A stretch of 55,802 nt of DNA from Bifidobacteriaceae bacterium (GCA_031270825.1 JAISXH010000014.1:1-55802), one strand, 5' to 3'. Counted from the first letter of the stretch, positions 18,174 through 26,820 are shown. A program made the numbers and translations. Notes: a model not told the origin generated them from the letters alone.

Positions 18174-18198
18174 TACGATGTTAGGCTGGAAACTAACA
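18174..18198 (+). promoter_or_regulatory. Promoter and palindromic operator of the RelB/YoeB module
   Basis: TACGAT (18,174-18,179) is a likely -10 box. It overlaps TGTTAG-GCTGGAAA-CTAACA (18,179-18,198), a perfect 6-bp inverted repeat with an 8-base spacer, which would place a repressor across the start of transcription. Autoregulation by the antitoxin-toxin complex is the usual arrangement in this family. The antitoxin RBS GAGGGG follows. Confidence 0.6.
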
Positions 18199-18211
18199 CT
18201 GAGGGGTCAGC

Positions 18212-18490
18212 ATGGCAACAACAACCGTCACAGTGCGCGTGGATGAGGCGACCAAAGCGGCCGCGAGTCGTGTCGTGGAGGGTCTGGGCCTCGATCTTTC
18301 TTCCGCCATCAGGGTGTTCCTGCGGCAGATCGTTCTGCGGAACGCCGTGCCAGTCGATCTGTCCTACCCGGACGACCCGTTCTACTCGCCTGAGAACATG
18401 GCCCGCCTACGCGAGTCGACAGCCCAGGCCGAGCGAGGCGAATTCGCCAAGGTGACAACCTTGGCAGAACTCGAGGCGGCGGAACAGTGA
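18212..18490 (+). CDS. RelB/DinJ-family antitoxin
   Basis: A 92-residue antitoxin. The N-terminus TTVTVRVDEATKAAASRVVEGLGLDLSSAIRVFLRQIV is the ribbon-helix-helix region of the RelB/DinJ type (given here as a landmark of residues 4-41), and the acidic C-terminal tail should neutralise the toxin. The ATG follows GAGGGG. The stop overlaps the toxin start by four bases. Confidence 0.85.
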   Translation: MATTTVTVRVDEATKAAASRVVEGLGLDLSSAIRVFLRQIVLRNAVPVDLSYPDDPFYSPENMARLRESTAQAERGEFAKVTTLAELEAAEQ

Positions 18491-18750
18491 CACTCGCGTT
18501 CACCGACGCGGGCTGGGAGAGCTATCTGAGCTGGAACGGTGACAGGCGGGCGCCGAAGCGGATCCACAGCCTGATCGCGGACGTGCAACGGAACGGACAC
18601 GGCGGCATCGGGCATCCGGAGCAGCTATCTGGCGACTTGGCCGGTTGGTGGTCGCGCCGTGTGGACGAGAAGAACCGCCTGGTCTACCGGATCTCCGCTG
18701 ACGGGACCATAGAAGTGGCCCAGTGCCGGGGCCACTACCGGGACCGCTGA
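18487..18750 (+). CDS. YoeB-family mRNA interferase toxin
   Basis: 87 residues, the usual YoeB/Txe size. SGDLAGWWSRRVDEKNRLVY carries the conserved catalytic strand, and the protein ends CRGHYRDR, where the His-Tyr pair is the YoeB active-site signature. It would cleave mRNA on the ribosome. It begins with GTG inside the antitoxin stop region. Only 21 bases further on begins the broken end of a sugar-permease remnant, so this module probably marks an insertion point. Confidence 0.88.
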   Translation: MTLAFTDAGWESYLSWNGDRRAPKRIHSLIADVQRNGHGGIGHPEQLSGDLAGWWSRRVDEKNRLVYRISADGTIEVAQCRGHYRDR

Positions 18751-18771
18751 CCATGGCGCGGGCGCCCGGCC

Positions 18772-19041
18772 GGGGATCGCCAACCCCTCCAGGATCAGCT
18801 GGAACACGCGCCGCGACGCCCACGACCGGTTGCGGACCACCACGTAGGCGGCCATGACGGACACGGCCAGCAGGATCGCCACGGCCGAGACCGTGACGAC
18901 CGCGGAGTTGGGCAGGTAGCGGCCAAAGTCGTTGGCGAAGACCTCCCCGAACGCAGCCAGGGTCGGGTGCGCGCTGGGGACCAGCGAGTTCGAGTCGAAC
19001 CCATCCTCGCGCTCAGAGTCATCGACAGATCCGACCGCCAC
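18772..19041 (-). pseudogene. Fragment of a sugar ABC transporter permease (MalG type)
   Basis: On the minus strand, 18,772-18,993 encodes FGRYLPNSAVVTVSAVAILL followed by AVSVMAAYVVVRNRSWASRR and a GLAIP end. This is the second-helix region of MalG/UgpE-like permeases; the intact permease at 53,488 has the matching FGRFFLNSALI...MMAAYAFSKLRVRFKEV...LTLP pattern. The EAA loop and the rest are absent, and the fragment stops just before the YoeB gene. It is a truncated relic with no function expected. Confidence 0.65.
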
Positions 19042-19178
19042 GGCATCGTCTGGCTATCCAACGCGCAACCAGACCGCCTCCGGCTAGCAGCATGACCCCC
19101 CACACCACAAAACAGACGCACACCATCGCGGCGGCGCCGGCCGGGTCGCTGTCAGACCGGGGCCATAGGGTGGTTGCC

Positions 19179-19994
19179 ATGTTGGTCGAAAGCCTCTCCC
19201 CCTCGCGGGCCGCGGACTTCATGCGCTGCCCCCTGTTGTACCGGTACCGGGCGATCGATCGGCTGGAGGAGGCGGCATCGGCTGCGGCCATGCGGGGAAC
19301 GCTGGTGCACACAGTCCTGGAAACGCTGTTCGATCTGGCGCCGGACGAGCGGACGCCGGACGGCGCCCAAACGCTCGTCGAACCCGCCTACCGGAAGCTA
19401 CGTGACCGCGACGGCCGGGTGGACCAGCTATTCGCCGACGGCTCGCTGACCGAAACGGCCTTCATCGGCGGCGCCCGGGATCTGGTCGACTCCTACTTCA
19501 CGCTGGAGGACCCGCGCCGGCTGGCGCCCGACGCGCGTGAGCTGCTCGTCGAGACCAAGCTGGCGGACGGGCCGTTGCTGCGCGGCTACATCGACCGGCT
19601 CGACGTCGCCGCCGCAGACGGAGCCATCCGCATTGTCGATTACAAGACCGGCAAGTCGCCGGCGCCGCGTTATCAAGGCCAGATGCTGTTCCAACTCCGC
19701 TTCTACTCCCTGATCGTCTGGATCCAACGCGGCCGCGCGCCGGACGCGGTGAAGCTGATCTACTTGGGCAACCGCCAGGTCCTTGAATCCCAACCAACCG
19801 GCTCGGAGCTCGAGCGGACCCGCCTGCAGATCGAGACGATCTGGTCGCAGATCGCCAGGATGGTTCAGGCGCGCGAATTCCCGCCGGTCAAGGGGCCGCT
19901 CTGCGGTTGGTGCTCGTTTCAGAGGCAGTGTCCGCTGTTCTCAGGGCGGCAACCCAGTTGGCCGCGTGAAGCTGACGCAGCAACCGAACCGTGA
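19179..19994 (+). CDS. RecB-family PD-(D/E)XK exonuclease
   Basis: 271 residues. SPSRAADFMRCPLLYRYRAID holds the first conserved cysteine, RGTLVHTVLE the catalytic histidine, GYIDRL and RIVDYKTGK the D-(D/E)XK nuclease core, and CGWCSFQRQC the cysteine cluster expected to bind an iron-sulfur centre, as in Cas4/AddB-like nucleases. Actinobacteria carry this single-domain protein beside trmI. No cas genes are near, so this is a housekeeping homologue. ATG at 19,179 lies 7 nt after TAGGGT. Its 3' end overlaps the convergent HAD gene by about 107 bases. Confidence 0.85.
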   Translation: MLVESLSPSRAADFMRCPLLYRYRAIDRLEEAASAAAMRGTLVHTVLETLFDLAPDERTPDGAQTLVEPAYRKLRDRDGRVDQLFADGSLTETAFIGGARDLVDSYFTLEDPRRLAPDARELLVETKLADGPLLRGYIDRLDVAAADGAIRIVDYKTGKSPAPRYQGQMLFQLRFYSLIVWIQRGRAPDAVKLIYLGNRQVLESQPTGSELERTRLQIETIWSQIARMVQAREFPPVKGPLCGWCSFQRQCPLFSGRQPSWPREADAATEP

Positions 19995-20868
19995 GATCCT
20001 CCGTCGAGCGCAGGATGGTCAGGCCCGGCGCCGGCGCTATGCCGCCGTAAGACTGGTCTTCGCCAAGATCTACCGCCGAGTCGTCCAGATCCGGAGCGAT
20101 CCCGAACAGGTCTGCCGCCCGCAACGCCCTGCCCGAAACCCCGCCCGCAGCCCCCTCCGGAACCTTGGCCGCAACGCCGCCCGCAGCCCCCTCCGGAACC
20201 CTCTCCCAGACCCTTTCCGGCGGCCCGCCCGGCGCCGCCTCCGGCGCGGTCACGGTCGGATTGGGCACCGCGACTGTGGCTATGCCCGCGTTCAGGGCTG
20301 CCGCCACGCCGGTCGGAGAGTCCTCGAGCGCGATGCAATCGGCCGGTTCCAGTCCCAGCCTGGCCGCGGCCACCAGATAAGCCTCCGGCTCGGGTTTGCC
20401 TCGCGTCACCTCGTCGCCGGACACGATCACCGAGAAGACGCCCGGCACCAGGTCCGCCACGGCCGTGGTGAACCGCCGCCACGACATCGACACCAACGCG
20501 CAGGCCAGGCCGGCTTGGGCGCACTCCGCCAGGACGCTCAGGATCCCCGGCCGCCAGGGCCGCGTCGCGACCACTCGTTCAGCCACGAAGTCGATCAAGG
20601 TGGCGATCAATTCCATTGGCTCCAATTCCACGCCGGCTCGCTGCAACACCGCAGCCGTATGCCGCAAATCGGAGCCCACCAGTTCAATAGCCTGGGCCTT
20701 CGACCATGCGCCGCCATAGCGCCGAACTAGCGCGGTCTCGGCCGCGAGCCAAGCCGGCTCGGAATCGACCACGGTGCCGTCCAAGTCCCACAGCACTCCC
20801 CGCAAAGCCCGCGCCTGGTCCGGCCCGGGTTTGCTGGTCGGGTTGTCTACCACCACCGTTTGAGCCAC
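19888..20868 (-). CDS. HAD hydrolase, beta-phosphoglucomutase-like
   Basis: 326 residues. Motif I is LWDLDGTVVDSEP, motif II ALVSMSWRRF, motif III lies in TRGKPEPEAYL and motif IV in IALEDSPTGVAAALNAG. This is the subfamily I cap class with sugar-phosphate or nucleotide substrates. About 110 residues beyond the catalytic core include a short repeat, VPEGAAGGVAAKVPEGAAGG. GTG at 20,868 lies 8 nt after TAGAAT, so the longer upstream frame is rejected. It is convergent with, and overlaps, the RecB-like gene. Confidence 0.85.
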   Translation of the reverse strand: MAQTVVVDNPTSKPGPDQARALRGVLWDLDGTVVDSEPAWLAAETALVRRYGGAWSKAQAIELVGSDLRHTAAVLQRAGVELEPMELIATLIDFVAERVVATRPWRPGILSVLAECAQAGLACALVSMSWRRFTTAVADLVPGVFSVIVSGDEVTRGKPEPEAYLVAAARLGLEPADCIALEDSPTGVAAALNAGIATVAVPNPTVTAPEAAPGGPPERVWERVPEGAAGGVAAKVPEGAAGGVSGRALRAADLFGIAPDLDDSAVDLGEDQSYGGIAPAPGLTILRSTEDLTVRLLRQLHAANWVAALRTADTASETSTNRRAAP

Positions 20869-21027
20869 GGTCAGCCATTCTAGGGCGGTGGCGGCCGACG
20901 CCGCCGGCCGCCCCGCCAGCCCAACCGCCGGTCCCTGCCTCCGGCCGGGTCCGGGCCGGGCCCGGCCGGGCCGCCCGGCGCCCAACGAAGCCCCGCCGCC
21001 GGTCCTGGAAGGCTCGTTCAGTTCCAG

Positions 21028-21062
21028 GCCTATTTGGCCGGTCGATGACCGGCCAAATAGGC
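21028..21062. promoter_or_regulatory. Perfect 16-bp inverted repeat before the PAC2 gene
   Basis: GCCTATTTGGCCGGTC and its exact complement flank a GAT loop. It sits 9 bases before the predicted -10 box (TAAAGT, 21,072-21,077) of the PAC2 gene, covering its -35 region, inside the divergent interval with the HAD gene. It could be an operator. A terminator is less likely because both flanking genes are transcribed away from it. Confidence 0.65.
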
Positions 21063-21083
21063 TCCGGGCGGTAAAGTGAGCGG

Positions 21084-21899
21084 GTGTCTACAGCCATTGC
21101 CGCCTTCGCCGGTTGGAATGACGCCGGTTCGGCTGCCACCGACGCCCTGGCCTTCCTGGTCCAAAACCTGGACGCCGAGATGGTCGCGTCGATCGACCCG
21201 GAGGATTACTGCGACTTCCAGGTCAACCGCCCCCGGGTGGCCCTGACTTCGACCGGCCGGCGCGAACTGATCTGGCCCAGCACCGACTTCTGGACCGCCG
21301 AATCATCCCAGGGCGAGCCGTTGATGCTGATTCGCGGAGTCGAGCCCTCCTTCCACTGGCAGGCGTTCACCGAAGAGGTGATCGAGCAGTTGGCCGATTG
21401 GGGCATTGACCAGCTTGTCGTGGTGGGCGCGCTGCTGGCCGACGTCCCCCACACCCGGCCGGTCCCGGTCCAATTGACTTCAGAGGTGGCCGCAGTGCGT
21501 CACCGCCTCGGCGCCGACAAGCCGACCTATGAGGGTCCCACCGGGATAGTCTCGGTGCTGGAACAGACCGCCACGCAGACCTACGGGATCGATTCGTTGG
21601 CGATGTGGGCGCCGGTGCCGCACTACGTGGCCAACCCGCCATCCCCCAAGGCCGAGTTGGCGTTGCTGGCCAAACTGGCCGAGATTTTGGCCCTCGAACA
21701 GCTCCCCACCGCCGAGCTGGCCGAACAGGCGCGGACCTGGGCCGAAGGCGTCGACACGCTGGCGGCCAGCGATCCGGAAATCGCCGGCTATATCGCCTCG
21801 CTCGAAGCCGCCACCGACGTCCTCGAGTCGCCTGCCGCCTCCGGCGAGGCCCTGGCCAAGGAATTCGAACGCTACCTGCGCCGGCGCGGCCACGAATAG
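21084..21899 (+). CDS. PAC2-family protein
   Basis: 271 residues resembling the PAC2 (proteasome assembly chaperone 2) family found throughout Actinobacteria. Recognisable are AAFAGWNDAGSAATDAL at the N-terminus, the central LVVVGALLADVPHTRPV and the GPTGIVSVLEQ segment. The bacterial role is unknown; it is usually close to mshC, as here. GTG at 21,084 lies 6 nt after TAAAGT (leaderless). The C-terminal third is helical and charged. Confidence 0.85.
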   Translation: MSTAIAAFAGWNDAGSAATDALAFLVQNLDAEMVASIDPEDYCDFQVNRPRVALTSTGRRELIWPSTDFWTAESSQGEPLMLIRGVEPSFHWQAFTEEVIEQLADWGIDQLVVVGALLADVPHTRPVPVQLTSEVAAVRHRLGADKPTYEGPTGIVSVLEQTATQTYGIDSLAMWAPVPHYVANPPSPKAELALLAKLAEILALEQLPTAELAEQARTWAEGVDTLAASDPEIAGYIASLEAATDVLESPAASGEALAKEFERYLRRRGHE

Positions 21900-21918
21900 C
21901 GCTCATCGATAAATCAGG

Positions 21919-23181
21919 TCAATACAGTTTGATGCCCAGCAAGGCGTCGATAGCCCGGCGCAGATCGGCGGCGGCGTAGGGGGTGCGGTCGCGAGCCAGC
22001 GGCGCGGCGTTGACCCATTCGTCGACCGCCGCGATGGCTCCCACCGTGTCGAGGTCGTTCGCCAGCGCCGCTCTGATCTTGGCGATCGCCTCACCCGAAT
22101 GCCCCTGCGGCTTGACTGAGCCGATCACATCGCGCCACCGATTCAGCCGGGCCTCGGCCAGGGCCACTTCCCGCCCGCGCCACTCCCAGTCCTCGCGGTA
22201 GTGGCGGCTGATCAGGGCCAGACGCAAAGCCGCCGGGCCCACGCCGCGCTCCAGCAAGTCAGACACGAACACCAAGTTGCCAAGCGATTTGGACATCTTC
22301 TGGCCGTCATAGTGAAGCATTCCGGTGTGCATGGTCAGCCGCGCCGGCTGGTCCAAACCGGTTATCGCCCGCGAATGGGAGACGGACATCTCATGGTGCG
22401 GGAAGACCAAATCGGTCCCTCCGCCCAGCACGTCGAATGGCTGGTCCAAAGTCTCCGCGGCAATGACCGCGCATTCGATGTGCCAGCCTGGCCGTCCCCG
22501 TCCCAAGGTGCGCCCGTCCCAGGAAGGTTCTCCCGGGCGTGCCGCCCGCCACAGCAGCGGATCGAGTCGGTGGCGTTTGCCGGGCCGGTCCGGGTCGCCG
22601 CCGCGCTGCGCGAAGAGGCGGTCCTGGGCCTCGCGGCTGAGACCGGACAGAGAGCCGAAATGGGGGTCCACCGCCAGGTCGGCATAGACGTCGCCCAAAC
22701 TGGACGCGCTCGGTCCAGCCACCGGCACGCGATAAGCATGGCCGGCGTCAATCATCCATTCGACGGCGGCCACGATCTGGGGCACCGATTCGACCACGCC
22801 TCGGTAGGAATCGGGCGGGATAACCCGCAACGCCGCCATATCGGCTTTGTACAGCGCGGTCTGTTTGGAGGCGATCCGCCGCCAATCCTTGCCGGTGGCG
22901 CGGGCCCGTTCCAGCAGCGGATCGTCCACGTCGGTCAGCCCTTGGGCGTAGCTGATCGCCACCCCCAGGTCGCGCCAGGCCCGCACCAGGAGGTCGAAAG
23001 CGAGGTAGGTGAAGGCGTGTCCCAAGTGGGTCGAATCGTAGGGCGTGATCCCGCAGACATAGATGCTGGCGCGATCAGACACCACGCTCGGTTGGAGCGT
23101 CCCGGTGATGTCGTCATAGATTCGCGGAACCTCGCCCGTGCCAGGGATGACGCTGACGATCGGGCCGGTCCAAGGGTGCAC
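21919..23181 (-). CDS. mshC: Mycothiol cysteine ligase MshC
   Basis: 420 residues related to cysteinyl-tRNA synthetase. YVCGITPYDSTHLGHAFTYL holds the zinc cysteine and the HIGH-like motif, WHIECAVIAAETL and FPHHEMSVSHS are further zinc and substrate residues, and GQKMSKSLGN is the KMSKS loop; the tRNA-binding domain is missing. It ligates cysteine to GlcN-Ins in mycothiol synthesis, which identifies the host as an actinomycete. GTG at 23,181 follows the uppP stop directly with no RBS, but TACCCT inside the uppP end lies 6 nt before that stop-start junction. Confidence 0.94.
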   Translation of the reverse strand: MHPWTGPIVSVIPGTGEVPRIYDDITGTLQPSVVSDRASIYVCGITPYDSTHLGHAFTYLAFDLLVRAWRDLGVAISYAQGLTDVDDPLLERARATGKDWRRIASKQTALYKADMAALRVIPPDSYRGVVESVPQIVAAVEWMIDAGHAYRVPVAGPSASSLGDVYADLAVDPHFGSLSGLSREAQDRLFAQRGGDPDRPGKRHRLDPLLWRAARPGEPSWDGRTLGRGRPGWHIECAVIAAETLDQPFDVLGGGTDLVFPHHEMSVSHSRAITGLDQPARLTMHTGMLHYDGQKMSKSLGNLVFVSDLLERGVGPAALRLALISRHYREDWEWRGREVALAEARLNRWRDVIGSVKPQGHSGEAIAKIRAALANDLDTVGAIAAVDEWVNAAPLARDRTPYAAADLRRAIDALLGIKLY

Positions 23182-24039
23182 TTAGCTAGGGTAAGGCTTC
23201 AAGACGCCCGCCGCCAACAGTGCGATCACCCCTAAGCCGAGGGCTACGCGATAGTAGACGAAAGGCTTGTAGGAGTAGGTCGAGACGATCTTGAGGAAGG
23301 CGATGATCACCATATAGCCGACCACGAACGCGACTATTCCGGCCGCCAAAGTGTTGCCCCAGCCCGCCGCCAACGCCGTCGGCTCACCCAGCGCTTTGAC
23401 CAGTTCCAGGGCGCCGGCGCCGAACACCGCCGGCATGGCCAGCAGGAACGAGTAGCGAGCGGCGGCCTCGCGGGAGTAGCCCATCAACAGACCGGCGGTG
23501 ATGGTGCCGCCAGACCGCGACACGCCGGGGATCAGGGCCAGCGCCTGGGCCAGACCGTAAAGAACACCGTCACGGACGCCGATGCCGTGCAAAGACTTCG
23601 CTTCGAGGCGCGCCGCCCGCTTGCCGGCGTAGATATCCGCCAGGCCCAACGCCAGCCCGAAACCGATCAAAGTCGCGCCGGTGATGTAAAGATTGCGCAG
23701 GTTGGTCTCGATCGAGTCCTGGAACAAGAACCCCAGCACCACTATCGGCACCGAGCCGATGATGATCAGCCAGCCCATGCGGGCATCCTGGTCGATCGGA
23801 CGGCCGCCCTGTTTCCAAGACAGCGTCCAGGATCGGATGATGGCCCAGACCTCGCGCCTGAAGTAGACCAGGACGGCCAATTCGGTGCCGATCTGGATGA
23901 TGGCGGTGAACGCCGCCCCCGGGTCCTCGGCCGAGGGCAGGAACTCGCCCAAGATCCGCAGGTGCGCCGACGAGGAAATCGGTAGAAACTCGGTCAGCCC
24001 TTGCACAAGGCCCAAGAACAGGGCTTCCCACAAACTCAC
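23182..24039 (-). CDS. uppP: Undecaprenyl-diphosphatase UppP (BacA)
   Basis: A 285-residue integral membrane phosphatase. QGLTEFLPISSSAHLRILG near the N-terminus and GVSRSGGTITAGLLMG in the second half are the two active-site motifs; about eight membrane helices are apparent. It regenerates the lipid carrier of cell-wall synthesis and can confer bacitracin tolerance. GTG at 24,039 lies 7 nt after TAGAGT. mshC follows without a gap. Confidence 0.95.
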   Translation of the reverse strand: MSLWEALFLGLVQGLTEFLPISSSAHLRILGEFLPSAEDPGAAFTAIIQIGTELAVLVYFRREVWAIIRSWTLSWKQGGRPIDQDARMGWLIIIGSVPIVVLGFLFQDSIETNLRNLYITGATLIGFGLALGLADIYAGKRAARLEAKSLHGIGVRDGVLYGLAQALALIPGVSRSGGTITAGLLMGYSREAAARYSFLLAMPAVFGAGALELVKALGEPTALAAGWGNTLAAGIVAFVVGYMVIIAFLKIVSTYSYKPFVYYRVALGLGVIALLAAGVLKPYPS

Positions 24040-24122
24040 GGGCCCAACTCTAATAGGACCGGCGCGCCGGGGCGTCAGCCAGCCTCGCCTCCAACCGCGA
24101 AGTTGGCTCTAGGCTGGTCGGC

Positions 24123-25079
24123 GTGGAACACCGCAACGCCGGCCGCAGCGGACTGAGGCTGTCGGCAATCGGCCTGGGCACCATGACCTGGGGACGCGAC
24201 ACCGACGAAATGGACGCCGCCGACCAGTTGGCCGAGTTCACCGAGGCCGGGGGAACCTTCATCGACACCGCCGGATCCTACGGCGACGGAGCGGCCGAGG
24301 AGTTGCTGGGTTCGCTGATGCGCTCTGGCCTGGCCGACCGCGACGAAGTCGTCATCGCCACCAAAGCGGGCTCGCGAATGCGGGGGCAGCGTTTGACCAC
24401 CGACGCCTCGCGGGGGAACTTGATCGACAATCTGACCGAATCGCTGCGGCGGCTGGGCACCGACCACGTCGATCTGTTGCTGGTCCAGCGACCCGATCCG
24501 GTGGTCCCCCTCGAGGAGACCCTCGGCGCCCTCAAATGGGCTCTCGATTCAGGCAAGACTCGCTACATCGGCCTGTCGAACCATCCCGCCTGGGTGACCG
24601 CGCGGGCTCAAACGCTGATCGAAGAAACCGGCCTGGGTCTTGGCCTGGCCGCCGTCGAAGTCGAATACTCCCTTCTCAACCGCCGCCTGGAAGTGGAACT
24701 GGCCCCGGCGGCCGCCCACCTCGGCCTGGGCCTGCTGACCTGGAGCCCGCTGGGGCGGGGGGTCCTGACCGGCAAGTACCGCCACGGCGTGCCGGCCGAC
24801 TCGCGAGCGGCATCGCCCCACCTGCGCGGGTTTGTGGCGCCCTATCTGTCCAGTGCGGCCGCCGCCGTGGTCGAGGCCGTGGCCACCGCCGCAGACGGAT
24901 TGGGCGTGGCCCCTCTTGACATCGCTTTGGCTTGGGTCCGCGGACGCGCCGGCGTGACCAGCGCCATCTTGGGCGCGCGCACAGCCGCCCAATTGCACAC
25001 CGCCCTGGTCGGCGCGGATCTGGAATTGCCGCCCGAAATCGTGGCCGCGCTCGATGAGGTCAGTTCCGGCAGCTTGTGA
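24123..25079 (+). CDS. Aldo/keto reductase
   Basis: A 318-residue (alpha/beta)8 NADPH-dependent reductase. FIDTAGSYGDGAAEELLG contains the catalytic Asp and Tyr, ATKAGS the lysine, and the histidine position falls in DLLLVQRPDP, where Q replaces the usual H. WSPLGRGVLTGKY and the C-terminal ILGARTAAQL bind cofactor. The substrate is unknown; the missing histidine may shift specificity. GTG at 24,123 lies 7 nt after TAGGCT, divergent from uppP. Confidence 0.85.
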   Translation: MEHRNAGRSGLRLSAIGLGTMTWGRDTDEMDAADQLAEFTEAGGTFIDTAGSYGDGAAEELLGSLMRSGLADRDEVVIATKAGSRMRGQRLTTDASRGNLIDNLTESLRRLGTDHVDLLLVQRPDPVVPLEETLGALKWALDSGKTRYIGLSNHPAWVTARAQTLIEETGLGLGLAAVEVEYSLLNRRLEVELAPAAAHLGLGLLTWSPLGRGVLTGKYRHGVPADSRAASPHLRGFVAPYLSSAAAAVVEAVATAADGLGVAPLDIALAWVRGRAGVTSAILGARTAAQLHTALVGADLELPPEIVAALDEVSSGSL

Positions 25080-25133
25080 CTAGGAGCCCCCTCAAAGGGC
25101 GGTCGCCGTCAGGTCAGCGGCGGCGACGGGAGC

Positions 25134-25394
25134 TCAGAACTCCTCCGGGTCGATCTCCGCCAGGGGATCCTCGTCTTCTAAGTCGTCCTCGTCTTCGTCA
25201 TAGACCAGGAAGGCGGCGTCCACGCCGTAGGCGTCGTAGAGGACGTCATCGTAGGCTTCGAAAGCTTCGATCAGTTGGCGGTAGGCCGCCAGGTAGGCCG
25301 GATCCTCGTCGCCACGGCCGGCTGCCGCCGCCTCGAAGTGGCGTTCCAACGCTGCTATCAGGTGTTCCAGGGCCGTGCGCGGTTCGCCAGTCAT
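25134..25394 (-). CDS. Small acidic actinobacterial protein
   Basis: 86 residues. A helical N-terminal half (TALEHLIAALERHFEAAAAG) is followed by a strongly acidic tail (VYDEDEDDLEDEDPLAEIDP). The ATG at 25,394 lies 7 nt after TAACGT on the minus strand, consistent with the leaderless pattern of neighbours. I do not recognise a characterised family; similar small acidic proteins are conserved in Actinobacteria without known function. Confidence 0.7.
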   Translation of the reverse strand: MTGEPRTALEHLIAALERHFEAAAAGRGDEDPAYLAAYRQLIEAFEAYDDVLYDAYGVDAAFLVYDEDEDDLEDEDPLAEIDPEEF

Positions 25395-25439
25395 ACCTTC
25401 GACGTTACCCGGTTTGAACCTCCATTACCATTGGGGCCC

Positions 25440-26669
25440 GTGGAGCCACCGCCGCATCCCCAGAACTGGCGTCGCTCGGTCACCCTCTTCTTGGCCGGCC
25501 AGACCGTGTCCCTATTCGGCTCGGCCGTGGTGGGCTACGCCTTGATCTGGTTCGTCGCCATCGACACCCGCTCCGCCTGGGATTACGCGCTGCTGTCCTT
25601 CGCCGCGATCCTGCCCCAGGGCCTGATCTCGCTGCCGGCCGGCGTCTGGGCGGACCGCTATTCGCGCCGGTTGCTGGTCATCTCGGCCGATGCCGCCATT
25701 GCCGTTGTGACGCTGGCGCTAACGATCGCCTTCTATTTTGGGCAACGCCAGCTCTGGCTGATCGCGGCGGCGCTGGTGCTGCGCTCTTTCGGGGCGGGCA
25801 TCCAAATGCCGGCCGAGGCCGCCATCCTGCCGCAGTTGACCCCGGCCCCGCAATTGCTGCGGGTCAACGCCATCAACTCGGGCATCCAGGCAGCCTGTTT
25901 CCTGGTCGCTCCGGCGCTCGCCGCCGTGCTGCTCAGCCTCTGGGATCTGACCTGGATCCTGGCCATCGACGTGGTCACAGCCGTCATCGCCATCGCCATC
26001 CTGGCGGCCTTGAAGGTGCCGCGACCACCCGGCGCCGATCAGGCCCGGCGGCACATTTTGCGCGAGATGTGGACCGGCGTCGGAGTCATCCGCAGATCGG
26101 CGGTGCTGAGCCGGACCTTCTTATTGGGCGTGGTCTGCTATTTGCTGATCATGCCGGCCGCTCAGATGGCCCCGATCGTGGTGGTCAAACTGTTCGGCAC
26201 CGAGACCTGGATGCTCGCCGGCGTCGAGATCTCCTATGCCGCCGCCATGATGGTCGGCACCGCCATCCTGGCGGCCTGGGGCGGCCTGCGCAACCGCATG
26301 ACCATGATGTGGGTCGCCTCCTTGATGTGGGGGCTGTTCACCGCGGCCCAGGCGGCGTCGCCTTCGGCTTGGGTCTACATCATCTTGTGGGCGGCCTTCG
26401 GCCTGGTCGCGCCCGGGCTGACAACCACCTCCATGACCGTCATGCAGGAGCACAGCCCGCCGGAGGCGCTCGGCCGCGTGATGGGAGTGGTGACCACGTC
26501 CTTCGTCTTCACCACGCCCCTCGGCCTGCTAATAGCCGCGCCGCTGATGGACTTGCCCCAGGCGCCGGTGCGCCTGATCTTACTGGTCAGCGGCCTGGCG
26601 GCGGCCGGGGCCGCAGCCCTGCTGGCGATCCGCGCCCCGGCCGCTCTACGCCCCACCGGCCCGGACTGA
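25440..26669 (+). CDS. MFS transporter, drug-exporter-like
   Basis: 409 residues with about twelve hydrophobic segments. LPAGVWADRYSRRLLVISAD is the loop 2-3 MFS signature (GxxaDRxxRR), and the protein resembles the MefA/tetracycline-resistance type MFS_3 exporters. The substrate cannot be predicted. GTG at 25,440 is 8 nt after TACCAT; translation begins VEPPPHPQNWRRSVTLFLAGQ. Divergent promoters with the small acidic gene lie within 45 bases. Confidence 0.82.
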   Translation: MEPPPHPQNWRRSVTLFLAGQTVSLFGSAVVGYALIWFVAIDTRSAWDYALLSFAAILPQGLISLPAGVWADRYSRRLLVISADAAIAVVTLALTIAFYFGQRQLWLIAAALVLRSFGAGIQMPAEAAILPQLTPAPQLLRVNAINSGIQAACFLVAPALAAVLLSLWDLTWILAIDVVTAVIAIAILAALKVPRPPGADQARRHILREMWTGVGVIRRSAVLSRTFLLGVVCYLLIMPAAQMAPIVVVKLFGTETWMLAGVEISYAAAMMVGTAILAAWGGLRNRMTMMWVASLMWGLFTAAQAASPSAWVYIILWAAFGLVAPGLTTTSMTVMQEHSPPEALGRVMGVVTTSFVFTTPLGLLIAAPLMDLPQAPVRLILLVSGLAAAGAAALLAIRAPAALRPTGPD

Positions 26670-26705
26670 AGCGCCGTCCCGGTACCTGCCAGCGGAACCC
26701 GGCAA

Positions 26706-26759
26706 CGGAACCGGGCGGACGGCATCGTGCAACCGAACCGGGCGGACGGCATCGTGCAA
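26706..26759 (+). repeat. 27-bp direct duplication
   Basis: Two adjacent 27-base units, identical except for one base near the left end (CGGAACC versus CCGAACC), lie between the MFS gene and the convergent CoA-transferase gene. A degenerate partial unit precedes them. No hairpin or coding role is seen. Confidence 0.75.
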
Positions 26760-26820
26760 TAACCACCTGACGCCGGCGACCCGGCCGGTGCGGCGAAAAC
26801 GAGGCGGAGCGGGCGCGGAA

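Noticed and set aside
22201-23235. 344-codon plus-strand open frame
   Set aside because: Antisense of mshC without family signatures.
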